A stretch of DNA of 19,787 nt, from assembly GCA_902595525.1 (NCBI GenBank), contig CACJQJ010000013.1, positions 1 through 19,787 on the forward strand, written 5' to 3'. The position numbers and the translations under genes are program-made. This stretch comes from an uncultured Alphaproteobacteria bacterium. Its GTDB lineage: Bacteria; Pseudomonadota; Alphaproteobacteria; HIMB59. The notes under the pieces are model-generated. The model was given only the letters and a program-made list of their open reading frames with translations. It searched no databases and was not told where the DNA came from. Shown one piece after another: positions 8,206-15,413 of this stretch (position 1 is the first letter of the stretch; each line of letters starts with the position of its first letter).

Positions 8206-9128
8206 TGATTAATATTATCTTTTCAGAGGAATATAAAAATCACGATACTGGTAACCATCCTGAGTCCATAAAAAGAATAGAAGTTGTTAATAATTTAATT
8301 AAAGAAGAGTATTCTAGCCACAATCTTATCAAACCATCTATAGCTGATAAAAAATTGATTTCCTTAGTACATGACGAAGATTATGTAAATTATATTTTTG
8401 ACTCAATACCTGCATCTGGTTTTAATTATTTTGATCCTGACACTATTGCCAGTCCAAATAGTTTAAAGAGTTATCTTTTAGCTGTTGGTGGGAGTGTGGA
8501 TGCTGTGAAAAAAATTATAGAAGATAATAATAAAAAAAAAGTTTATTTTTGTGCACATAGACCTCCGGGACATCATGCGGAAAAAAACAAAGCAATGGGA
8601 TTTGGTGTTTTTAATAATGTTGCCATTTCAGCAGAATATGCATATAGATCAGGTAAATTTAAAAAAATTTTAATAGTAGACTTTGATGTACATCATGGAA
8701 ATGGAACCCAACATATTTTTGAAACCTATAAAAATATATACTATGCATCATCTCATCAGTATCCATTTTACCCAGGCACAGGTTCTGAGAATGAGAGAGG
8801 AACTGGCAATATAATTAATTGCCCTTTATCAGCTAGTTGTGACTCTAAAACATTCAGATCTTTATTTGAAAATAAAATTATTAATAAAATAAATAATAAT
8901 TTCGATTTAATATATTTTTCAGCAGGTTTTGATGCCCATAAATTAGACCCTCTCGCTTCAATCAATTTAGAAAATGAAGATTTTTATTGGGTGACAAAAA
9001 TTGTATTGGAAAAGTTAGCAAATAATGTTCCAATAATTTCTGTCTTGGAGGGTGGATATGATATGAATGGGCTATATCACGGATTAAATAATCACCTTAA
9101 AGCTTTAGTAGAGTACTCTGATGAATAA
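8205..9128 (+). CDS. Histone-deacetylase-family amidohydrolase (acetylpolyamine-hydrolase-like)
   Basis: Zinc-dependent deacetylase of the arginase/deacetylase fold, 307 residues. Landmarks are HRPPGHH with catalytic H123-H124, the zinc ligands D161 and H163 in DFDVHHGNG, D243 in SAGFDAH, and Y285 in LEGGYD. All active-site residues are present, so it should be active. Bacterial members act on acetylated polyamines or other N-acetyl or amide substrates; the true substrate cannot be told here. The ATG at 8205 overlaps the preceding TAA by one base. An in-frame TTG at 8172 would only add a non-conserved extension. It ends eight bases inside xseB. A deacetylase gene next to xseB and dxs is a common alphaproteobacterial arrangement, so the association may be structural, not functional. 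Confidence 0.88.
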   Translation: MINIIFSEEYKNHDTGNHPESIKRIEVVNNLIKEEYSSHNLIKPSIADKKLISLVHDEDYVNYIFDSIPASGFNYFDPDTIASPNSLKSYLLAVGGSVDAVKKIIEDNNKKKVYFCAHRPPGHHAEKNKAMGFGVFNNVAISAEYAYRSGKFKKILIVDFDVHHGNGTQHIFETYKNIYYASSHQYPFYPGTGSENERGTGNIINCPLSASCDSKTFRSLFENKIINKINNNFDLIYFSAGFDAHKLDPLASINLENEDFYWVTKIVLEKLANNVPIISVLEGGYDMNGLYHGLNNHLKALVEYSDE

Positions 9129-9345
9129 AAAAAATGAAAAAAACTTTGAAAGTGCAATCAAAAGATTAGAAGAAATATCAGAATTATTAGAAAATGAAAA
9201 TACACCTCTTGATGATAGCATTAAGTTATTTGAAGAAGGTATTGAACTTAAAGAATACTGTGAGGATAAATTAAAATCTGCAAAAATTAGGATTGATAAA
9301 ATTGTAAAAAAAAATAAATCACTTACATCAACAGAATTTAAGTGA
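9121..9345 (+). CDS. xseB: Exodeoxyribonuclease VII small subunit
   Basis: Small subunit of exonuclease VII, which degrades single-stranded DNA together with XseA. The 74 residues are almost entirely two predicted helices, with the family pattern FESAIKRLEEISELLENE, then PLDDSIKLFEEGIEL, then a Cys-containing KxLKxAxxRI stretch. The length is normal for the family. It starts at an ATG eight bases inside the deacetylase gene and is followed after ten bases by dxs. In many proteobacteria ispA lies between xseB and dxs; here it is missing. Confidence 0.92.
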   Translation: MNKKNEKNFESAIKRLEEISELLENENTPLDDSIKLFEEGIELKEYCEDKLKSAKIRIDKIVKKNKSLTSTEFK

Positions 9346-9355
9346 TTAAAAAGTT

Positions 9356-11221
9356 ATGTCAATTTTAAGTAAAATTAAATTACCAAAAGATATTAAAAAA
9401 TTAACAATTCCTGAATTACAAAAACTAAATGATGAATTAAGGGACTATACTATTGAAGTAGTGTCTAAAACAGGTGGTCACTTAGGTGCTAGTTTGGGTG
9501 TTGTAGAGCTTACAGTTGCTCTGCATTATGTTTTTAATACACCACTTGATAAAATTATATGGGACGTAGGTCATCAAACATATCCTCATAAGATTTTAAC
9601 AGGTAGAAAAAACAAAATACACACTTTGAGAAAAAAAAATGGAATATCTGGTTTTACAAAAAGATCCGAAAGTATATATGATCCGTTTGGTGCAGCACAT
9701 AGCTCGACTTCAATTTCTGCAAGTTTAGGAATTACAGCAGCTCGTGATATGTTAAATAAAGATTTTGATGTCATTAGTATTATCGGTGATGGTGCGATCA
9801 GCGCTGGCATGGCTTTTGAAGGATTAAATAACCTAGGACATTTAAATAAAAATTCCCTAATTATTTTAAATGATAATGAGATGTCCATAGCTGAACCAGT
9901 AGGCGCAATGAGTAAATATCTTGTTAATTTATTAAGTTCCAAATCGTATGAAGGTTTTAGGGATATAATCAAAAACTTTACTAAAAGACTTCCTAGTGAA
10001 GTTGGTGAATTTGCAAAAAAAACAGAGGGTTATTTTAAAGGTTATCTTACAGGTAATACTTTATTTGAAGAATTGGGTTTAAATTATTTGGGACCTGTTG
10101 ATGGACATAATTTAAAGTTATTGGTTCAATTATTTAAGAAATACAAAAAAAAAGAATTACATGGCCCAGTATTTCTTCATTTAATTACTCAGAAAGGAAG
10201 AGGTTATAAACCTGCTGAGATATCAAAAGATAAATTTCATGGTGTATCATCATTTGATGTTAAAACAGGTTTACAAAATAAATCTAAACTTGCTACATAC
10301 ACTAATGTAGTTAGTGACACTATTTTAAAATTAGCAAAAAAAGATAAAAAAATTGTTGCAATAACTGCAGCAATGCCCTCAGGAACAGGATTAGACAAGT
10401 TTAAAGAAAAATACCCCTCTAGATTTTATGATGTAGGAATAGCTGAACAACATGCTGTTACCTTTGCTGGAGGTATGACAACTGAGTCAATTAAGCCTTT
10501 TGTTGCTATTTATTCAACTTTTCTTCAGAGAGCTTATGATCAAGTAGTACATGACATTGCTATACAGTCATTACCTGTTAGATTTTTGATTGATAGATCT
10601 GGTTTTGTAGGCGCTGATGGTGCTACACATGCTGGATCTTTCGATCTCAGTTATCTCTGTTGCCTCCCAAATTTTATTGTTATGGCACCGTCTAGTGGTG
10701 AAGAATTAAAAAATATGATCAATTTTGCATTGAGTATAAATAACAAACCTTGTGCAATTAGATATCCGAGAGATCTAGCACATGAATATAAAAATAATGA
10801 TAAATTTCAAAAAATAAAAATAGGAAAAGGCAAGGTCATAAAAAATGGAAAAAAAATTGCCTTTCTTAATTTAGGAACGAGATTAAATAAAGTATTAGAG
10901 ATTACCGAATTGATTAAAAAAAATTATAAATTGGATTGCTCCATAATAGATATGAGATTTGCAAAGCCAATTGATGTCAAATTAATAGAAAAACTTACGA
11001 AAAATCATGATATTTTTGTTACTATTGAGGAGAATGCAATTGGTGGGTTCTCCAGTCAGGTTAATGACTTTTTAATAAACAAACTAATCAATACCCCAAA
11101 AATATTAAATTTTTTTATGAAAGATGAATTTATTGATCAATCTGACATAGAAGATCAATATTCTAAATCAGGTATTTCACCAAAAATAATATATAAAAAG
11201 TTAATAAAATTTTTAAAGTAA
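9356..11221 (+). CDS. dxs: 1-deoxy-D-xylulose-5-phosphate synthase
   Basis: Thiamine-diphosphate enzyme condensing pyruvate and glyceraldehyde 3-phosphate, the first step of the MEP isoprenoid pathway. The 621 residues equal the E. coli length. Visible features are H42 in GGHLGASLG, H73 in VGHQTYPHKILTGR, the cofactor-binding G144-D-G146 with LNDNEMSI about 25 residues later, catalytic E364 in GIAEQHAVTFAGG, and DRSGFVGADGATHAG in the pyrimidine/transketolase domain. A C-terminal transketolase domain completes the fold. It is probably the last gene of the long + strand run. Only ten bases separate it from xseB, with a weak A-rich ribosome site. Its last nine bases overlap the end of aroC on the other strand. 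Confidence 0.97.
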   Translation: MSILSKIKLPKDIKKLTIPELQKLNDELRDYTIEVVSKTGGHLGASLGVVELTVALHYVFNTPLDKIIWDVGHQTYPHKILTGRKNKIHTLRKKNGISGFTKRSESIYDPFGAAHSSTSISASLGITAARDMLNKDFDVISIIGDGAISAGMAFEGLNNLGHLNKNSLIILNDNEMSIAEPVGAMSKYLVNLLSSKSYEGFRDIIKNFTKRLPSEVGEFAKKTEGYFKGYLTGNTLFEELGLNYLGPVDGHNLKLLVQLFKKYKKKELHGPVFLHLITQKGRGYKPAEISKDKFHGVSSFDVKTGLQNKSKLATYTNVVSDTILKLAKKDKKIVAITAAMPSGTGLDKFKEKYPSRFYDVGIAEQHAVTFAGGMTTESIKPFVAIYSTFLQRAYDQVVHDIAIQSLPVRFLIDRSGFVGADGATHAGSFDLSYLCCLPNFIVMAPSSGEELKNMINFALSINNKPCAIRYPRDLAHEYKNNDKFQKIKIGKGKVIKNGKKIAFLNLGTRLNKVLEITELIKKNYKLDCSIIDMRFAKPIDVKLIEKLTKNHDIFVTIEENAIGGFSSQVNDFLINKLINTPKILNFFMKDEFIDQSDIEDQYSKSGISPKIIYKKLIKFLK

Positions 11222-12295
11222 TTTGGACCTATGAATTAATAACAAATCTGCAATCACAAAATTAGTCATAGCAATTCCCACTGGCACTGCTCTAATACCT
11301 ACACAAGGATCATGACGTCCTTTAGTTTTGATTTTAGTATTTTTAAAATTCTTTGTAACAGTATTTTTTTCACTCAACACTGAGCTTGTAGGTTTCACAA
11401 CATATCTAAAAATAATATCTTGTCCTGAAGAAATACCACCTAATATTCCACCTGCATGATTAGTGTGAAAATTAATTTTCTTGTTTTTGTAATTAATTTG
11501 ATCAGATCCATTAATTCCATCATAGTTTACTAAATCAAAACCAGTACCAAACTCTATACCTTTTACAGCATTAATGCTCATAATTGCTTTTGATAACTCT
11601 GAGTCAAGTTTTTGATATATTGGCTCTCCTATACCTACAGGACAATTTGAGACTCTAACTTCAATTACAGCACCAAGGGATGAACCTTTTTTTCGGTGTG
11701 TAAGAATTAGATCTTCCCATTTTTTAAGGATAGATTTATTTGGCGAGAAAAATGGATTTTTATTAATAAAATTATTATTCCAAGCTGGGTTTTCTATCTT
11801 CTCATTGCCTATTTGAATAACAGCACTTGTAACATTTATTTTATTTTTTGAAATTTTTTTAATAAGTAATTCTGAAAGAGCACCTGCAGCAACCCTCATT
11901 GCAGTTTCCCTCGCACTTGATCTTCCTCCGCCTCGATAATCATAATTTTTATACTTAATATAATAGGTGTAATCGGCATGACCAGGTCGAAATTTATTTT
12001 TAATTTCTGAATAATCCTTGCTTCTTTGATCAGAGTTATAAATTATCATTGATATAGGAGCACCAGTGCTTTTACCGTTAAAAACTCCAGAGAGTATATT
12101 AACTTCATCTTTCTCTTTTCTTTGTGTTGTAAATTTTGACTGACCTGGTTTTCTTAAATTTAATCTTGTTTGAATATATTTTGTGTTAACAGGTATACCC
12201 GCTGGAAAACCATCAACGACACAACCTATAGCCTCACCATGACTTTCTCCCCAAGTAGTAAACTTTAATAAATTTCCAAAAGAATTGTGTGACAT
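11213..12295 (-). CDS. aroC: Chorismate synthase
   Basis: Catalyses the last shikimate step, 5-enolpyruvylshikimate 3-phosphate to chorismate, using reduced FMN. The 360 residues carry the three family signatures: GESHGEAIG with H19, the FRPGHADYTY block with H106 running into DYRGGGRSSARETA, and GRHDPCVGIRAVP near the C-terminus. Length is normal. It follows fabI by seven bases and should share its transcript. fabI-aroC opposite pdxH is a familiar alphaproteobacterial arrangement. The TAA (11213-11215) lies inside the end of dxs, so the two transcripts must overlap. Confidence 0.97.
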   Translation of the reverse strand: MSHNSFGNLLKFTTWGESHGEAIGCVVDGFPAGIPVNTKYIQTRLNLRKPGQSKFTTQRKEKDEVNILSGVFNGKSTGAPISMIIYNSDQRSKDYSEIKNKFRPGHADYTYYIKYKNYDYRGGGRSSARETAMRVAAGALSELLIKKISKNKINVTSAVIQIGNEKIENPAWNNNFINKNPFFSPNKSILKKWEDLILTHRKKGSSLGAVIEVRVSNCPVGIGEPIYQKLDSELSKAIMSINAVKGIEFGTGFDLVNYDGINGSDQINYKNKKINFHTNHAGGILGGISSGQDIIFRYVVKPTSSVLSEKNTVTKNFKNTKIKTKGRHDPCVGIRAVPVGIAMTNFVIADLLLIHRSKLL

Positions 12296-12302
12296 GAACT
12301 AA

Positions 12303-13124
12303 TTATTTTTTACTAAACTCATTTAATAATCCTGCTACACCTTCAGCTTCATCAACTGCCACCATTCCAACTGTATGATAACCACAATCAACATGGTGGA
12401 TTTCTCCAGTTACACCAGATGAAAGGTCGCTTAAAAGATAGGCTCCTGTGTTACCAACATCTTCAAGTGTAACATTTCTTTTTAATGGAGAATTTAGTTC
12501 ATTCCATTTTAAAATAAATCTAAAATCACCAATACCAGAGGCTGCAAGAGTCTTAATTGGGCCTGCTGATATAGCGTTAACCCTAATATTTTTATCTCCC
12601 ATATCAACAGCAAGATACTTTACGGAAGCCTCAAGCGCTGATTTCGCGACTCCCATTACATTATAATGTGGCATAACTTGTTCTGCTCCATAGTAAGTCA
12701 AAGTCAAAATACTCCCACCATTATCCATTAAATCATAGCAATATTTACAAGACTCAGTGAAGGAATAACAAGAAATATTTAAACTATTTAAGAAATTCTC
12801 TTTAGAAGTATCAACATACTTACCCCTTAGCTCATTTTTATCTGCAAAAGCAACAGCGTGAACAAAAAAATCCAATTTTCCCCATTTATCTTTAATTTTT
12901 TCAAAAGTATTCTTTACTGATCCTTCATCACTAACATCACATTGTATCAATAAATTAGAACCTAATGATTTAGCTAAAGGATCTATTCTCTTCAATAGAA
13001 GATCGTTTTGATAAGTAAAAGCTAATTCAGCACCAAAATTTGCGCATTGTTGAGCAATACCCCATGCAATAGACTTATCATTAGCCACACCCATTATAAG
13101 TCCTTTTTTATTTTTTAAATCCAT
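12303..13124 (-). CDS. fabI: Enoyl-[acyl-carrier-protein] reductase (NADH)
   Basis: Reduces enoyl-ACP in each round of type II fatty-acid elongation; this is the triclosan-target family. The 273-residue short-chain dehydrogenase fold begins with the FabI-type cofactor loop GVANDKSIAWGIA. The catalytic set is Y144, Y154 and K161, spaced exactly as in E. coli FabI (Y146, Y156, K163), within YGAEQVMPHYNVMGVAK. The ATG at 13124 is preceded by no clear Shine-Dalgarno. Only 31 bases separate it from the divergent pdxH start, so its promoter lies in that gap or inside pdxH. Confidence 0.96.
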   Translation of the reverse strand: MDLKNKKGLIMGVANDKSIAWGIAQQCANFGAELAFTYQNDLLLKRIDPLAKSLGSNLLIQCDVSDEGSVKNTFEKIKDKWGKLDFFVHAVAFADKNELRGKYVDTSKENFLNSLNISCYSFTESCKYCYDLMDNGGSILTLTYYGAEQVMPHYNVMGVAKSALEASVKYLAVDMGDKNIRVNAISAGPIKTLAASGIGDFRFILKWNELNSPLKRNVTLEDVGNTGAYLLSDLSSGVTGEIHHVDCGYHTVGMVAVDEAEGVAGLLNEFSKK

Positions 13125-13155
13125 TTTTTGCTAAAATTAATATAATACTCATACC
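13125..13155. promoter_or_regulatory. Short divergent promoter region between fabI and pdxH
   Basis: These 31 bases must serve both divergent genes. A perfect TATAAT sits at 13141-13146 on the + strand, which would put the pdxH transcript start within a few bases of its ATG at 13156. On the - strand TATTAT occupies 13147-13142 upstream of fabI. No good -35 box lies at normal spacing for either; a -35 would fall inside the opposite gene. No Shine-Dalgarno precedes either start, consistent with very short leaders. This is read from consensus only. Confidence 0.45.
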
Positions 13156-13743
13156 ATGTCATATAAATTAAATCCAATTATTAAGTTTAAAGAATGGTTT
13201 GATTTAGCCACCGAAAAAGAGATCAATGATCCTAATGCGATGTGTCTATCGACAGTTGACGATAAAAATGCCCCTCACTCAAGAATGGTTCTATTAAAAG
13301 ATTATAATGATGAAGGTTTTATTTTTTATACAAATTACGAGAGTAATAAAGGAAATGACATTTTAAAAAATGCCAATGTTTGCCTAAATTTTCATTGGAA
13401 GTCATTGTTAAGACAAATAAGAATAGAGGGTAAAGTCGAAAAAGTCTCAAAAGAAACATCTGATAAATATTTTAATTCAAGGCATTATTTAAGTCGAATA
13501 GGTGCGTGGGCTTCTAATCAATCAAAGGTCTTAAAATCAAGAGATGATTTAGAAAATAAAATTGAATTTTTTAAAAATAAATATCCTGAAAAAGAAAATT
13601 TCCCTCGTCCTGATTACTGGGGAGGTTTTATAGTAAAATATTCAAAAATCGAGTTTTGGGAGGATATGCCCCATAGAATTCACAAAAGAGAAGTTTTTGA
13701 GTCTAAAGAAAATGATTGGGTATCGTATACCCTTAGCCCTTAG
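13156..13743 (+). CDS. pdxH: Pyridoxamine/pyridoxine 5'-phosphate oxidase
   Basis: FMN-dependent oxidase making pyridoxal 5'-phosphate from the pyridoxine or pyridoxamine phosphates. The 195-residue protein has the FMN-binding block P40-HSRMVLLK-48 with FYTNYESNKG after it, LRQIRIEGKVEKV, and the substrate-contact pair R174 and H176 in PHRIHKR, corresponding to R197 and H199 of E. coli. The C-terminus reads WVSYTLSP where the family usually ends in RLxP, so the terminal arginine is missing. It is a single-gene unit: divergent from fabI and tail to tail with the next gene, overlapping it by four bases. The N-terminus is somewhat shorter than in E. coli (218 residues), as is common. Confidence 0.94.
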   Translation: MSYKLNPIIKFKEWFDLATEKEINDPNAMCLSTVDDKNAPHSRMVLLKDYNDEGFIFYTNYESNKGNDILKNANVCLNFHWKSLLRQIRIEGKVEKVSKETSDKYFNSRHYLSRIGAWASNQSKVLKSRDDLENKIEFFKNKYPEKENFPRPDYWGGFIVKYSKIEFWEDMPHRIHKREVFESKENDWVSYTLSP

Positions 13744-14195
13744 TTTTTAGAGTATTCAATCCATCTTTTCAACAAGTCAGAACTAGACGACTCTTTGTGA
13801 TATCCACCTACACCAAATTTTAATTCAATATTATATTTTTTTGCAGTTTCATATTCTAAAATTTTAGAAGTGTCTGATCTATCACCTCCATTAGCAAAAA
13901 TAATTTTTTCATTTGGATATTTATTTCTTATTTGAATTAGCAAATTATTTGCACTTCCCATTTCATCATCTTCAAATTCCATAGCCTCATTTACCACTTT
14001 TAAGCTACCAACAACATACATTCTATGTTGAATATCCATAAAAAAATTTCCTTTTTTATCAATTAACCATTTATTAGAATTTACACCTACAATTAAAAAA
14101 TTAGAAAACTCTAAACATTCTTTCATCATCATAATATGTCCAGGGTGGATCGGGTCAAAACCCCCTGAAACAACACTAATAATTTTATTTTCCAC
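13740..14195 (-). CDS. HxGH-motif nucleotidyltransferase, function unassigned
   Basis: A 151-residue cytidylyltransferase-fold protein. The N-terminal SGGFDPIHPGH contains the nucleotide-binding H17-x-G-H20. GGDR at 103-106 and SSSSD at 136-140 occupy the places of the GGD and ISSTxxR elements in glycerol-3-phosphate cytidylyltransferase and RfaE/HldE adenylyltransferase, but do not match them exactly. I cannot tell whether the substrate is a sugar phosphate, an alcohol phosphate or a cofactor. The start is a GTG at 14195, 11 bases inside pyrE; no alternative start precedes the HxGH strand, and there is no Shine-Dalgarno. It ends the - strand run, with its TAA overlapping the pdxH TAG tail to tail. 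Confidence 0.78.
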   Translation of the reverse strand: MENKIISVVSGGFDPIHPGHIMMMKECLEFSNFLIVGVNSNKWLIDKKGNFFMDIQHRMYVVGSLKVVNEAMEFEDDEMGSANNLLIQIRNKYPNEKIIFANGGDRSDTSKILEYETAKKYNIELKFGVGGYHKESSSSDLLKRWIEYSKN

Positions 14196-14829
14196 TTGAA
14201 ATAGACTCTAAATAATTTTTTAAATTATCGTAATCTTTATCTGAAATGTAATTTGGAGAAATAGTTAGTATATCTCTCCATGATGTGAGATAATTTAAAT
14301 TCACTTTCATTTTAGATATATTTTTTTTAGCTTTAGGGTAAATACCATAGTAAAAAATTACATAAATATCTTTAACTTTAAGTTTATTTTGTCTTAAAGC
14401 CTTTATAAAGTGTAATTTACTTCCTCCATCGGTTGCCATGTCCTCGACTAATATTGACTTAGTATTCTTTTTAAACTCTCCTTCTATTAGCTTACCTTTT
14501 CCAAACCCTTTAGGGCTTTTTCTTATATATATCATTGGGTATTTCATCTTTTGACACAGAAAGGAAGAGTAGGGAATGCCAGCAGTTTCGCCTCCAGCAA
14601 TTATAGTCGAATTTTCTTTATACTTTGATTTAATTTGTTTACTCATTTCATTAATAATTAATTCTCTTTCTTTTGGAAATGAAATTAATTTTCTACAATC
14701 AACATAAACAGGACTTTTTTTGCCAGATGTAAGAGTAAATTGGTTTTTAAAGTTGATATTAACGCAACCAATGCTCAACAGTAAATTTGCTATTTTTTCT
14801 TGATTATTTTTGATTTTGACCTTCGACAT
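14185..14829 (-). CDS. pyrE: Orotate phosphoribosyltransferase
   Basis: Converts orotate and PRPP to orotidine 5'-phosphate in pyrimidine synthesis. The 214-residue protein has [16 protein letters not shown] (31-46), [10 protein letters not shown] (77-86), a flexible-loop [15 protein letters not shown] (103-117) and the PRPP motif V128[10 protein letters not shown]138, a variant of the usual VEDxxTTGGS. I take the ATG at 14829; an in-frame TTG four codons upstream (14841) adds nothing conserved. Its first 40 bases overlap a small DUF2256 gene in another frame, and its end overlaps the next gene by 11, so it is embedded in a longer - strand operon. Confidence 0.92.
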   Translation of the reverse strand: MSKVKIKNNQEKIANLLLSIGCVNINFKNQFTLTSGKKSPVYVDCRKLISFPKERELIINEMSKQIKSKYKENSTIIAGGETAGIPYSSFLCQKMKYPMIYIRKSPKGFGKGKLIEGEFKKNTKSILVEDMATDGGSKLHFIKALRQNKLKVKDIYVIFYYGIYPKAKKNISKMKVNLNYLTSWRDILTISPNYISDKDYDNLKNYLESISSGK

Positions 14830-14933
14830 TTTTCTGAACAATATTTAACATCATTCCATACTTTTTCCCATTTTTTTCTCCAATTAAAAGGTCTTTGGCA
14901 GACCATACAAATTTTAAAATCTTTTTTATTCAG
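14790..14933 (-). CDS. DUF2256 small zinc-ribbon protein, probable CTG start
   Basis: A 47-residue reading frame fills what would otherwise be the only sizeable - strand gap. It reads [15 protein letters not shown], then [20 protein letters not shown], then a basic tail ending in a TAG at 14792-14790. This is the DUF2256 pattern CxxCxRPFxWRKKW...VKYCSxxC, with four zinc-type cysteines C9, C12, C32 and C36. The in-frame ATG at 14906 falls between C9 and C12 and would destroy the site, so the start must be earlier. The only near-cognate start further upstream is the CTG at 14933, directly after the uspA TAA and in its frame; an ATT at 14912 is just before C9. The gene overlaps pyrE by 40 bases. 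Function unknown; a nucleic-acid or metal role is only a guess. Confidence 0.82.
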   Translation of the reverse strand: MNKKDFKICMVCQRPFNWRKKWEKVWNDVKYCSEKCRRSKSKIIKKK

Positions 14934-15413
14934 TTAAATAATCTTCTCAATTTCTTTATCCTCGAGATTGCCATTGATAATAACAAGAGGGCAATGTAAC
15001 GAATTAGATTTTTCATATATTAGTTTGTCAATTAAGGGCCCAGGTTTACCAATATCTTTACTTGTAGCAAGAACAATTGTTGAATTAGATGAATATTTAT
15101 TTAAGAAACTTATAAACTCATCAATCTCATTATATTTAAATATTTCAGATTTTGCTTTAATTTTAGATTTATCTGAGATGTACTTATGCACCTCTTTGTG
15201 TTTTAATTTTTCAGTTGTGATCTGATCTATATCCAAAATTTTTTCAGCCCCTGATGTAAGCATCATACCTTCGCTTGCGCTTTGAATAAAGCTAACTGTA
15301 GTAATATTAGATTTAGTTATTTTTGCTCTCCTTATAGCAAATTTAACTGCAGTCCACATTTCAGCACTTTGATCAATAACTACAAAATAATTTCTATTTT
15401 TATTTTTTTTCAT
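14934..15413 (-). CDS. Universal stress protein (UspA family)
   Basis: A 159-residue single Usp domain. It begins with the usual strand YFVVIDQSAE followed by a helix rich in alanines, and ends with TIVLATSKDIGKPGPLID then a hydrophobic CPLVII strand. G122-x2-G125 followed about ten residues later by serine matches the ATP-binding G-x2-G-x9-G-(S/T) motif of the ATP-binding subclass, roughly but not perfectly. Such proteins bind ATP or AMP and sense energy or stress; no specific partner is known here. Its ATG overlaps the preceding TGA by four bases, so it is coupled to the membrane protein gene upstream. Its TAA directly abuts the DUF2256 gene. Confidence 0.82.
   Translation of the reverse strand: MKKNKNRNYFVVIDQSAEMWTAVKFAIRRAKITKSNITTVSFIQSASEGMMLTSGAEKILDIDQITTEKLKHKEVHKYISDKSKIKAKSEIFKYNEIDEFISFLNKYSSNSTIVLATSKDIGKPGPLIDKLIYEKSNSLHCPLVIINGNLEDKEIEKII

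Noticed and set aside
9586..9972. 128-codon open frame on the - strand inside dxs
   Set aside because: It lies wholly antisense to the highly conserved thiamine-diphosphate region of dxs, shows no family motif, and is explained by the dxs codon pattern.
11205..11235. Rho-independent terminators at the convergent junctions near 11215, 13741 and 17555
   Set aside because: No G+C-containing inverted repeat followed by a T run is visible at any of them; long T/A runs nearby are part of coding sequence.
14906..14933. ATG at 14906 as the DUF2256 start
   Set aside because: It would leave out C9 and break the CxxC pair that defines the family.
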